A stretch of 21,972 nucleotides of DNA from Polyrhizophydium stewartii. Lineage: Eukaryota > Chytridiomycota > Chytridiomycetes > Rhizophydiales. Position 1 is the stretch's first letter. Each line of letters starts with the position of its first letter. The stretch lies in NCBI GenBank assembly GCA_027604665.1, contig JADGIZ010000161.1, forward strand, positions 1 to 21,972, read 5' to 3'. This document shows, in pieces, positions 11,001-19,484 of this stretch. The position numbers were made by a program, and so were the translations under genes. The notes under the pieces were generated by a model that had not been told where the DNA came from, made no database searches, and saw only the letters and a list, made by a program, of their open reading frames with translations.

Positions 11001-14000
11001 AGCGTCAGCCTCTGGCGCCTCAGCTGGGATGCGAACCACTGCTTGACGTCGCTGTGCGTTGGGAGGCTGCCGTGTCCAGGCGTGTTGGGTGCCGGCCGTC
11101 TCCTCGAGTGCGGGTGCTGACGGACGGATGCCTGCGCTGCCTGCAGGCGACTCACTGGCTGCGGCTTCGCCGGCACCATCCCCAAGGACATTGGCCGGCT
11201 GACGCAGCTGCGCGAGCTGTGAGTCGGCTGCACTGCGTCCTGGGCCGCTGCGAGGCGGTTGCATGCGTGTGCGAGCGTCGAGTGCTAATCCGATGCGGCG
11301 TGCAGGTGGCTCGACCAGAACGAGTTCGAGGGCCGCGTGCCGCCACAGCTCAGCAAGCTGACCAAGCTGACGTCGCTGTGAGTCGGCGGGGCGGCGACAC
11401 CTTGCTGCCTGGCACGCAGACTGACCGCCTCCCGCCTCCAGTCGGCTGTCGCAAAACAAGCTCTCGGGAGTCCTTCCGCCCTCGTTGCGGGCATTGTCGG
11501 AGCTGACTGAGCTGTGCGCCGCGGTCGCTCTGATCTTGTGGGCTGTGCGTCCAACGCATGATTGCTGACCACGGGCTGCGTGCCGACGCCAACAGCGACA
11601 TATCTCAGAACGAGATCACGGGGCTGTCTGGCGTGCTCCGTGGCATGCCCAAGCTGCGCTCGCTGTGAGTGACATGGCTGTGAGTGGGCTGCAAGCCTGA
11701 TCGAGAAGCCCTGCTGATCGATGCGCAGTGACATATCGATGAACAAGTTCCGCGAGATCCCCGCCGCGGTCTTCACGCTCGAGGCTCTCGAGTACCTGTG
11801 AGTCTCAGCCACTTCCTTTGGCATGCCGATGTGGGCCGTGTGACGCAGCTGCTGATCTTGGTGGCACGCGGGATGCGCACTCCAGCCACGCCGAGTCGTG
11901 GGTCAATGACGACGACGATGACGAGGAGTTCCGCATCTCCGAGATCCCGCCCGAGATCGGCAGGCTCAAGAACCTCACCAAGCTGTGCGTTTCCCGCCTT
12001 GATACGCCACACCGAGCAGCTTCTGGATGCGGCAGCTGACTCAGGATTGTCGACGCACTCAGCGACCTGACCGACAACACAATCAAGCATGTCCCCAAGG
12101 AGATCGGCCAGCTCACGGGACTTCGTTTCCTGTGAGTGAGCTGCGCGGCTCAAACTCGTTTGCAGAAAATGATTTTGCGGGATGCTGACTGCTTGCACAG
12201 ATCACTGAGCGGCTGTGGCGTCGAGGAGCTGCCAGAGGAGATCGGCAATCTGATGCTGCTCGATGAGATGTGCGCCGCACACTGAATCACACCGGTAGGT
12301 GCAAGCCTCCGCACACTGACAGCCGCCTCGCACAGTTTGCTTGATGGAAACAATCTCAGCAAGCTGCCTGAGAGCTTTGCCAACCTGACCAATGTTGAGA
12401 GGCTGTGAGTGCCTGACATTGGATCCACGGGCCTTGTAACCTCGACCACACAGCGCAACTGACATACACGGTGGCGCTTGCCGTCACCAAGTCTGCTGAA
12501 CGGCAACTCGTTTGCTGCGCTGCCGGCTTGCATCACCGAGCTTAGCCAGCTGCGCGAGCTGTGAGTCACCGCACTGCCGATCGCATCGAGGCCATTGACA
12601 GCGTTGCTGACATGCCGAGCAGCCAGGCGGACGAATGCGACATCGAGTCGCTTCCCGAGTCAATGGGTGATCTGGTCGATCTTGCCGTGCTGTGCGTGTG
12701 CCGCGCCGCTTTCCGGAGAAATCAGCGCTTGCCGAGTGCTGACCGAGTTTGTGTGGCAGGTCGCTCGCAAGCAACAAGCTCGACAGTCTTCCAGACAGCA
12801 TGCGCAAGCTCACTGAACTGCGCGATCTGTGAGCACGGCACTTACTTGCAGCCCACGTTGCACAGCCCGGCTCACATTTGGTGTCGCCAGAAACATCAAC
12901 GACTGCGCGTTCAGCGAGCTTCCTGACTGGATCGGCGAGCTGTGCAACCTCGAGAGTCTGTAAGGCAGCCTGTGAGGACAGCCGTCGATCCGCATCTGAC
13001 TGTTTTGTGCTGATGCTCGCCCAAAACGACAGCGATGTCGGCGAGAACCAGACCGAGCACCTGCCGGACTCGCTTTGCGACCTGACGCAGCTGCGCAGGC
13101 TGTGAGTCGGCCAAGCATCGACGGCGGGCCTTGCGTGTATGCTGCCTCGCTGACCTGCACTTGCGGAACATGCGGCGTGCAGCTGCCTTGAGGACAACTC
13201 CATTGAGAGCCTGCCCGACAACATTGGCCGCCTCAGCAGGCTGACGACGCTGTGAGTCTGCACTGCAGGTTTTGACAACGCTGCTTGCCCCGATGCTGAC
13301 TTTGAGTGTCTTGCAGCTCTGCCCAGAACAACGTGCTTTCGGAGCTGCCGCAATCGATCGGCGACCTGTCGAGCCTGGCTGTCCTGTATGTCGCGGCATG
13401 TGCCTTCGGCATCGCAGGTTGCGCGAACACAGATGGCTCACGATTGCATTGCAGCAACCTCGAAGACAACAGCCTCGAGTCCCTGCCAGACACCATTGGG
13501 CAGCTGCAGTCTCTCGAGAATCTGTGAGTGGGCAATGCTTGTCATGCTCACAGCGGGTTCTCGCGGCGTCGGCTGACATGGTTGCATGGACAGGTCGCTG
13601 AGCGACAACGAGCTCGAACAGCTGCCAGAGTCTTTCGCCAGGCTCGGATCTCTGCGCGAGCTGTGAGTGGTCATCGGGACTCGGATCTCGCCCGCATCCG
13701 CCTGCTGATGCGGCGATCTTGTGAATCGGGATGGCGTTGGCCCAGAAACCTGTCGTCGAACCGACTGAGCGAGTTCCCGCAGCAGATCGCGATGCTCACG
13801 AGGCTGGATGTGCTGTGAGTGGCTCCGTCAATCAGAATCACACCGCCTCGAGACTGCTGACTGCGTCGGACGACAGCAATCTCAGCTCGAACGAAATCGA
13901 GAGCATCCCGGACGAGATTGGGCGGCTCTCGCAGCTGACAATCCTGTGAGTCGGAGCACATCTCTCTGTGTGTCTGCACGCCTGCTGCTGACATGAGAGC

Positions 14001-17000
14001 CACTGGCGGCCGCAGCGACATGAGCAGCAACAGCTTGGTTGAGCTGGGCGACGGCTTGTTCAAGCTGCAGAGTCTGGTTGAGCTGTGGGTTCAGCAATGC
14101 GGTGGTGCTTGTTGCGTCGTGTGCTGAAGTCTGTCGGGCCATGTTACGCAGGGACCTGTCCTCCAATGAGATCGAAGAGATCCCTGAAGCGATCGGCCAG
14201 CTTGCCAAGCTCAACTCGCTGTGGGTCGCAACCGCGATGAAACGATGCAATTGCTGATGGTGGTGTGCTGACAGGTTGTCGATCTAGCAACTTGAACTGC
14301 AATGAGATCAGCGAACTCCCTGAGTCGATTGGCAAGCTCAAGCACCTTGACACGCTGCAAGTTTTTATCCTTGAGGAGATAATCAATTCTCCGCTGCTGA
14401 CAATTTATCAAGCCTGTTGTCTGAGAACGCAGTCGAAACTCTGCCTGGGTCACTCAGTTCTTTAGCAAATCTCACCAACTTGTGAGCCTGCCTCTCGGGT
14501 GGGACAATGATGTGGTCTGCGATGCGCTGACAAGGTTTCCCAATTTAGAAACCTCGGCGACAACGAATTTACGGAGCTGCCCGAGTGCATCTCTGGTCTT
14601 ACGGAACTGACTGAGCTGTGAGCTGCAATGCTTCGATCAGGCATAGTTCTGGCCATTCACTTCCAGCTTGCTGATCTCAGCGCTGCCACAACAGTTACGC
14701 ATTCGACAACTTGTTTGAGAGCGTGCCCGACTGGATCGGCAACCTCACGCAGCTCAAGACCTTGTGGGTCATGTGCTTGGCAGCAACAATGCGGCGATCT
14801 TCTGCTGACTGCTTGATCAGTGAGCTGCAGAGATGCAAAATCAGCCACCTTCCCGAGAGCATCGGCAAGCTGGAGCAGTTGGAGTTTTTGTGAGCCCCTT
14901 GATTCCTCAATGTCGACATGCCCGGCTTCATCTGATCGATGCTGTGCAGCGACATCTCGGACAACCAGATCGAGTCGCTGCCTGACTGCTTCAGCAACAT
15001 GAGCAAGCTCAAAACCTTGTGCGTTGCAGCCACACGATTCGCCGATGTCTGAGCGATGTGCTTGTGTGTCGTGCTGCTGACTCGTGCTTGCCGGCAGCCT
15101 GATGATCAGGATGGCCGTCAAGGAGCTGCCGCCATCGATCACCAAGCTCACCAGCCTGACCAAGTTGTGAGTGCAGCCGCTGCCGCTGGAACATGTGGCC
15201 TCTGCGAGCTGCGGCTGACCAAGGCGGTGGCAGCTGGTTTGCTGCCAACCAGATCTCGTCGCTGCCTGACAACTTTGGCGATCTCACGAGTCTCGAGTAC
15301 ATGTGAGCCATGCCTGCGAGCCGTCTTGCAGCTGCCAGCTATCGTCGTTCTGACAGAGATCCCGTTGCAGCGAAATGTACAAGAATCCGATCGAGTTGCT
15401 GCCCGACAGCATGCAGAATCTTGCCAATCTCCAACGACTGTGAGCTCTCACCGGTCGCACTGACGCAGATGTGCGTTGAGCCGCGCGGCTGACGCCTTTT
15501 GCCAGCAACATGAAAGACTGCAAGATCTCGACAATTCCCGAGTGGTTCGGCAACCTCACCAACCTCACTCTGTTGTGAGTCTTGACATATCGAATGTGTC
15601 GCATTCGATTGCCTATTGACGGTGCCGCTGGTGCAGATACATTTCAAACAACCCAGTGGAACATCTGCCGGACTCGCTGCGCGCACTGACCAAGCTGACC
15701 AAGCTGTGAGTGCAGCAACGGCAGAAGGGCACGTATATGTGGAGCATACTTACATGGCGGCTTCCGGATGCACAGATCGATATCCGGTTGTCAGGTGACA
15801 GAGATGCCCGAGTGCATCTCGAGCTTCACGCAGTTGACCGAGCTGTGAGCTGCAACGCTTCGATCAGGCAGAGCTCTGCCCCTTCGCCTCCGGCGCGCTG
15901 ACTTCAGCCTTTCCAATTTGTCGCAACAGTTACGCATTCGACAACTTGTTTGAGACTGTGCCCGACTGGATCGGCAACCTCACGCAGCTCAAGATCATGT
16001 GAGTCGCATGTCGTGCAATGACCATGTTGCGATCATTCGCTGATCACTTGGTCACAGGCAGCTGCAGAGATGCGAAATCAGCCACCTTCCCGAGAGCATC
16101 GGCAAGCTGGAGCAGCTCGAATACCTGTGAGTCCCTTGATTCGTCAATGTCGACATGCCCGACTTCATCTGACCGATGCTGTGCAGCGACATCTCGGACA
16201 ACGAGATCGAGTCGCTGCCTGACTGCTTCAGCAACATGAGCAAGCTCAAAACCTTGTGCGTTGCAGCCACACGGCTCGCCTCTGTCTGAGCGATGTGCTT
16301 GTGTGTCGTGCTGCTGACTTTCTTTCTCTGCAAGCTACATGATCAGGATGGCCGTCAAGGAGCTGCCGCCGTCGATCACCAAGCTCACCAGCCTGACCAA
16401 GTTGTGAGTGCAGCCGCAGTTGCTGATGCATCTGGCCTCTCCGAGCCGCGGCTGACCAAGGCGGTGGCAGCTGGTTTGCTGCCAACGAGATCTCGTCGCT
16501 GCCTGACAACTTTGGCGATCTCACGAGTCTCGAGTACATGTGAGCCACGCCTGCAGGCTGTCTTGCAACTGCCAGCTGCCGTCGCTCTAACAGAGATGCC
16601 GTTGCAGCGACATTTACGAGAACCCGATCGAGTCGCTGCCCGACAGCATGCAGAACCTCACGAATCTTTGGCAGCTGTGAGTTTGCGTCGGCCGTGCTGA
16701 CCCAAATGTGTGTCGGGCAATGCGTGCGGCTGACGCCTTTTGCCAGCGACGTGAAAGACTGCAAGATCTCAGTGATCCCTGAGTGGCTCAGCAGTCTCAC
16801 CAACCTCACCGAGCTGTGGGTCTTGCAGCCCGCATTTTATTCGCATTTGATTGCTTGTTGACAGTGCCGCTTGTGCAGATACATTTCAAACAACCCAGTG
16901 GAACATCTGCCGGACTCGCTGCGCGCACTGACCAAGCTGAACAAGCTGTGAGTGCAGCAACGGCAGAAGGGCACGTGTGTCCGGAGCATACTTACATGGC

Positions 17001-19119
17001 GGCTTCCGGATGTACAGGTCGATATCCGGTTGTCAGATGACAGAGATGCCCGAGTGCATCTCGAGCTTCACGCAGTTGACCGAGCTGTGAGCTGCAGCGC
17101 TTGAATCAGGCAGAGCTCTGCCCCTTCGCCTCCGGCGCGCTGACTTCAGCCTTTCCAATTTGCTGCAACAGTTACGCATTCGACAACTTGTTTGAGAGCG
17201 TGCCCGACTGGATCGGCAACCTCACGCAGCTCAAGACCTTGTGGGTCATGTGCTTGGCAGCAACAATGCGGCGATCTTCTGCTGACTGCTTGATCAGTGA
17301 GCTGCAGAGATGCAAAATCAGCCACCTTCCCGAGAGCATCGGCAAGCTGGAGCAGCTTGAGGAGTTGTGAGTCCCTTGATTCGTCAATGTCGACATGCCC
17401 GGCTTCATCTGACCGATGCTGTGCAGCGACATCTCGGACAACCAGATCGAGTCGCTGCCTGACTGCTTCAGCAACATGAGCAAGCTCAAAACCTTGTGCG
17501 TTGCAGCCACACGATTCGCCGATGTCTGAGCGATGTGCTTGTGTGTCGTGCTGCTGACTTGTGCTTGCCGGCAGCCTGATGATCAGGATGGCCGTCAAGG
17601 AGCTGCCGCCGTCGATCACCAAGCTCACCAGCCTGACCAAGTTGTGAGTGCAGCCGCAGTTGCTGATGCATCTGGCCTCTCCGAGCCGCGGCTGACCAAG
17701 GCGGTGGCAGCTGGTTTGCTGCCAACGAGATCTCGTCGCTGCCTGACAACTTTGGCGATCTCACGAGTCTCGAGTACATGTGAGCCACGCCTGCAGGCTG
17801 TCTTGCAGCTGCCAGCTGCCGTCGCTCTAACAGAGATGCCGTTGCAGCGACATTTACGAGAACCCGATCGAGTCGCTGCCCGACAGCATGCAGAACCTCA
17901 CGAATCTTTGGCAGCTGTGAGTTTGCGTTGGTATCACTGACCCAAATGTGTGTCGGACAATGCGTGCGGCTGACGCCTTTTGCCAGCGACGTGAAAGACT
18001 GCAAGATCTCAGTGATCCCTGAGTGGCTCGGCAGTCTCACCAACCTCACCGAGCTGTGGGTCTTGCAGCCCGCATTTTATTCGCATTTGATTGCCTGTTG
18101 ACGGTGCCGCTGGTGCAGATACATTTCAAACAACCCAGTGGAACATCTGCCGGACTCGCTGCGCGCACTGACCAAGCTGACCAAGCTGTGAGTGCAGCAA
18201 CGGCAGAAGGGCACGTGTGTCCGGAGCATACTTACATGGCGGCTTCCGGATGTACAGGTCGATATCCGGTTGTCAGATGACAGAGATGCCCGAGTGCATC
18301 TCGAGCTTCACGCAGTTGACCGAGCTGTGAGCTGCAACGCTTGAATCAGGCAGAGCTCTGCCCTTTCGCCTCCAGCTTGCTGACTTCAGCCTTTCCAATT
18401 TGCTGCAACAGTTACGCATTCGACAACTTGTTTGAGAGCGTGCCCGACTGGATCGGCAACCTCGCGCAGCTCAAGATCATGTGAGTCTCATGTCGTGCAA
18501 TGACCATGTTGCGATCATTTGCTGACCGCTTTGCAACAGGCAGCTGTATGAAAACAAGATCAAGCACCTTCCCGAGAGCATCGGCAAGCTGGAGCAGCTT
18601 GAGGAGTTGTGAGTCCCTCGAATTGCCAGCGCCAGCATGCCCGGCTTCATCTGACCGATGCTGTGCAGCGACATCTCGGATAACCCAATCGAGTCACTGC
18701 CCGAGAGCATGCAGAACCTCACGAACCTTTGTGTGCTGTGAGTTTGTGCCGGCAGTGCTGACCCAAATTTGTGTCAAGCCATGCGTGCGGCTGACACCCG
18801 TTGTCAGTGATATGAAGAACTGCAAGATCTCGACGATCCCCGAGTGGTTCGGCAACTTCACGAGCCTCACCGAGCTGTGGGTCTTGCAGCTCACATGCTT
18901 GTGGCAGCAGATTGCGTATTGACGGTGTCGCTGGTGCAGGGACGTTTCGAACAACCTTGTGGAACGGCTGCCGGACTCGCTGCGCGCACTGACCAAGCTG
19001 ACCAAGCTGTGAGTGCAACAAGGGCAGAGGGCGCCTGTGTGCGCGGGTCGTGCTGACCTTGACTCGGAACGAGCAGAGACACGAGCGGCTGTCCGATGCG
19101 CGACTCGTCCTCTGAGTGA
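8045..19119 (+). CDS. MLKL-like helical bundle / pseudokinase / 57-LRR protein, 65 exons
   Basis: My model joins 65 exons into 6579 nt (2192 aa, TGA at 19117) with no internal stop. Non-LRR exons: 8045-8299, 8379-8531, 8598-8861, 8923-9605, 9679-10127, 10198-10761, 10858-11053; exons 8-64 carry one LRR each; exon 65 is 19077-19119. Order in the protein: residues 1-85 Ser/Pro-rich and disordered; 86-224 helical; 225-452 a HeLo/MLKL N-terminal-like bundle; 453-790 a kinase fold without catalytic residues; 790-855 a linker/LRR cap; 855-2178 LRRs; a 14-residue tail (DTSGCPMRDSSSE). No signal peptide or clear TM anchor, so probably cytosolic. The layout suggests a sensor (LRR) fused to a cell-death-type effector (bundle plus pseudokinase); this is inference from domain logic. 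The exon 6/7 junction is the least certain: acceptor 10857 keeps the frame, acceptor 10874 does not. The start is the first ATG of the frame after a stop-free upstream stretch. Confidence 0.85.
8923..9605 (+). other. Helical region resembling the HeLo/MLKL N-terminal four-helix bundle (exon 4)
   Basis: Residues 225-452. The segment is almost wholly predicted helix, with amphipathic stretches such as SSSFVEFIELLNRP and VESLRKKLAKIKELLSLAMQ. It contains VAKAAADFVPIPGLATAIG followed by IIDKILKNI at about 302-328: an Ala/Gly-rich helix with a Val-Pro-x-Pro-Gly turn, then a helix and polar residues. I recall this pattern from fungal proteins assigned to the MLKL N-terminal/HeLo-like group. In that family the bundle is the membrane-active or signalling part. 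Assignment is by pattern only and needs a profile search; a generic adaptor helical domain is the alternative. Confidence 0.55.
9679..10761 (+). other. Pseudokinase domain (exons 5-6)
   Basis: Residues 453-790. Kinase landmarks in order: SSGSFRVFEA (degenerate glycine loop), FVIKEF with the ATP-site Lys (K494) kept, HPNLLQLTGIC, IAMPFVEHDLESFL (hinge), ILLRVARGVKYLHQ (helix E), then LVHGSLTMRHIRI where HRD should be (H591-G592-S593, no catalytic Asp; the metal-binding Asn is His598), then KIRKLKIVPS where DFG should be (K618-L619-K620). LVYVAPELF, PADIYSLGVL (D721) and DERPEISDVASAL restore the normal C-lobe. A low-complexity insert of about 70 residues (647-718, Ser/Thr/Ala-rich) separates APE from DIYSLG. 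Both catalytic aspartates are lost, so phosphotransfer is not expected; a nucleotide-binding or conformational switch is possible. Confidence 0.85.
11147..14617 (+). other. LRR array part 1: exons 8-32, one repeat per exon, diverged
   Basis: Exons: 11147-11218, 11306-11377, 11442-11513, 11596-11664, 11729-11797, 11886-11984, 12063-12131, 12201-12269, 12336-12404, 12492-12560, 12623-12691, 12760-12828, 12891-12959, 13033-13101, 13183-13251, 13317-13385, 13455-13523, 13594-13662, 13746-13814, 13877-13945, 14016-14084, 14152-14220, 14288-14356, 14413-14481, 14549-14617. The first three are 72 nt (24 residues) with plant-type motifs such as GTIPKDIG; later ones are 69 nt (23 residues) of Shoc2-like type, e.g. 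LSSNEIESIPDEIGRLSQL. Exon 13 is 99 nt and carries an Asp/Glu-rich insert. Every intron is phase 2, splitting the last Leu codon of each repeat. Sequences differ enough that this part is the older half of the array. Confidence 0.88.
14357..14412 (+). other. GC-AG intron within the LRR array
   Basis: Intron 30 (56 bp, the shortest in the array) starts GCAAGT rather than GT, has a GCTGAC branch motif and ends in AAG. The flanking exons are 69 nt and the frame requires this junction, so it is best read as a GC-AG intron; GCAAGT is the usual form of such donors. Confidence 0.75.
14695..15929 (+). repeat. LRR cassette copy 1 (exons 33-41 plus introns)
   Basis: First of a nine-exon tandem unit, about 1.24 kb. 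Exons: 14695-14763, 14821-14889, 14950-15018, 15098-15166, 15234-15302, 15371-15439, 15506-15574, 15637-15705, 15776-15844. Characteristic repeats in order begin YAFDNLFESVPDW, ELQRCKISHLPES, DISDNQIESLPDC, LMIRMAVKELPPS, WFAANQISSLPDN, EMYKNPIELLPDS, NMKDCKISTIPEW, YISNNPVEHLPDS, SISGCQVTEMPEC. Exon 32 (14549-14617, TELPECISGL) resembles the ninth exon, so the duplicated block may really begin one exon earlier. Confidence 0.9.
15930..17171 (+). repeat. LRR cassette copy 2 (exons 42-50 plus introns)
   Basis: Exons: 15930-15998, 16058-16126, 16187-16255, 16335-16403, 16471-16539, 16608-16676, 16747-16815, 16879-16947, 17018-17086. Same order of repeats as copy 1. Differences include NEIES for NQIES, FYMIRMAV for LLMIRMAV, and a different intron between the first two exons (15999-16057) that matches copy 4 but not copies 1 and 3. 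From exon 46 on it is almost identical to copy 3, introns included. Confidence 0.9.
17172..18411 (+). repeat. LRR cassette copy 3 (exons 51-59 plus introns), mosaic
   Basis: Exons: 17172-17240, 17298-17366, 17427-17495, 17575-17643, 17711-17779, 17848-17916, 17987-18055, 18119-18187, 18258-18326. The 5' part follows copy 1 (intron 17241-17297 appears identical to 14764-14820; NQIES; LLMIRMAV). The 3' part follows copy 2 (introns and exons from 17644 on). The switch lies inside exon 54, between about 17576 and 17611. Confidence 0.9.
18412..19008 (+). repeat. LRR cassette copy 4, shortened to five exons (60-64)
   Basis: Exons: 18412-18480, 18540-18608, 18669-18737, 18808-18876, 18940-19008. 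They match cassette positions 1, 2, a 3/6 fusion, 7 and 8. Exon 62 begins like position 3 (DISDN) with the intron of position 3 upstream, and ends like position 6 (PIESLPESMQNLTNL) with the intron of position 7 downstream. Three repeats' worth of sequence is missing without a frame change. The short terminal exon 65 follows where position 9 would be. Confidence 0.85.
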
Positions 19120-19484
19120 TCTGCCTGGAGATATCGCTCGCACCACGGCATCAGAGTGACCAGAAGGCCGAGCCGGCTTGCTGGCAGCCAGAATGAACGA
19201 CCCGCCTGTTGTTGTCGATGGCGCCAGAGAGAGTGCACTCTCTCGCCCTGCTTGTTGTTGCCGAGCCTCCATCTCTCGTCCAAGTCGCAACCTCGCCCGT
19301 GTCTTTGTGAACTGAACATGGCAGCTGCCGTTGCTCAAGGCGCAGGCAAGATGGGCGTGCGAGTGTGCCGCCCAGAGCTGCCCTGGGCGGCGTCGAGCGC
19401 CGCGCCCCCCGTCGTCAGGAATGCGGTTGGCCTCGCCTGAGCCGCACCCACTCAGCTGCGCGCAGCCCCTCGCCCCCGCCAGCC
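19120..19484. other. Intergenic region upstream of the F-box-like/ankyrin gene
   Basis: 365 bp between the LRR gene stop and the next ATG, same strand. It should hold the LRR gene's 3' UTR and the promoter/5' UTR of the next gene. A perfect 18-bp palindrome (GAGAGAGTGCACTCTCTC) lies at 19227-19244. A short upstream frame (ATG 19318 to TGA 19440, 40 codons) precedes the main start; I cannot support it as a gene. Confidence 0.5.
19227..19244. promoter_or_regulatory. 18-bp perfect palindrome, candidate regulatory site
   Basis: GAGAGAGTGCACTCTCTC reads the same on both strands and sits about 240 bp upstream of the F-box-like/ankyrin start. A homodimeric factor site is possible. There is no loop, so it would make a poor terminator hairpin. 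Chance occurrence cannot be excluded in GA-rich sequence. Confidence 0.35.

Noticed and set aside
11147..19008. CRISPR-like or satellite array suggested by regular spacing of about 137 bp
   Set aside because: The regularity comes from 69-nt LRR exons alternating with introns of about 68 bp with splice signals; the units encode LRRs.
14618..19008. Reading each small 60-100 codon ORF in the repeat region as a separate gene
   Set aside because: These ORFs recur at the same place in every cassette and run through splice sites; the sense frame is explained by spliced LRR exons.
14695..19008. Mobile element as the cause of the 1.24-kb repeats
   Set aside because: No terminal repeats, target-site duplications or transposase/reverse-transcriptase coding are seen; unequal recombination within the array is enough.
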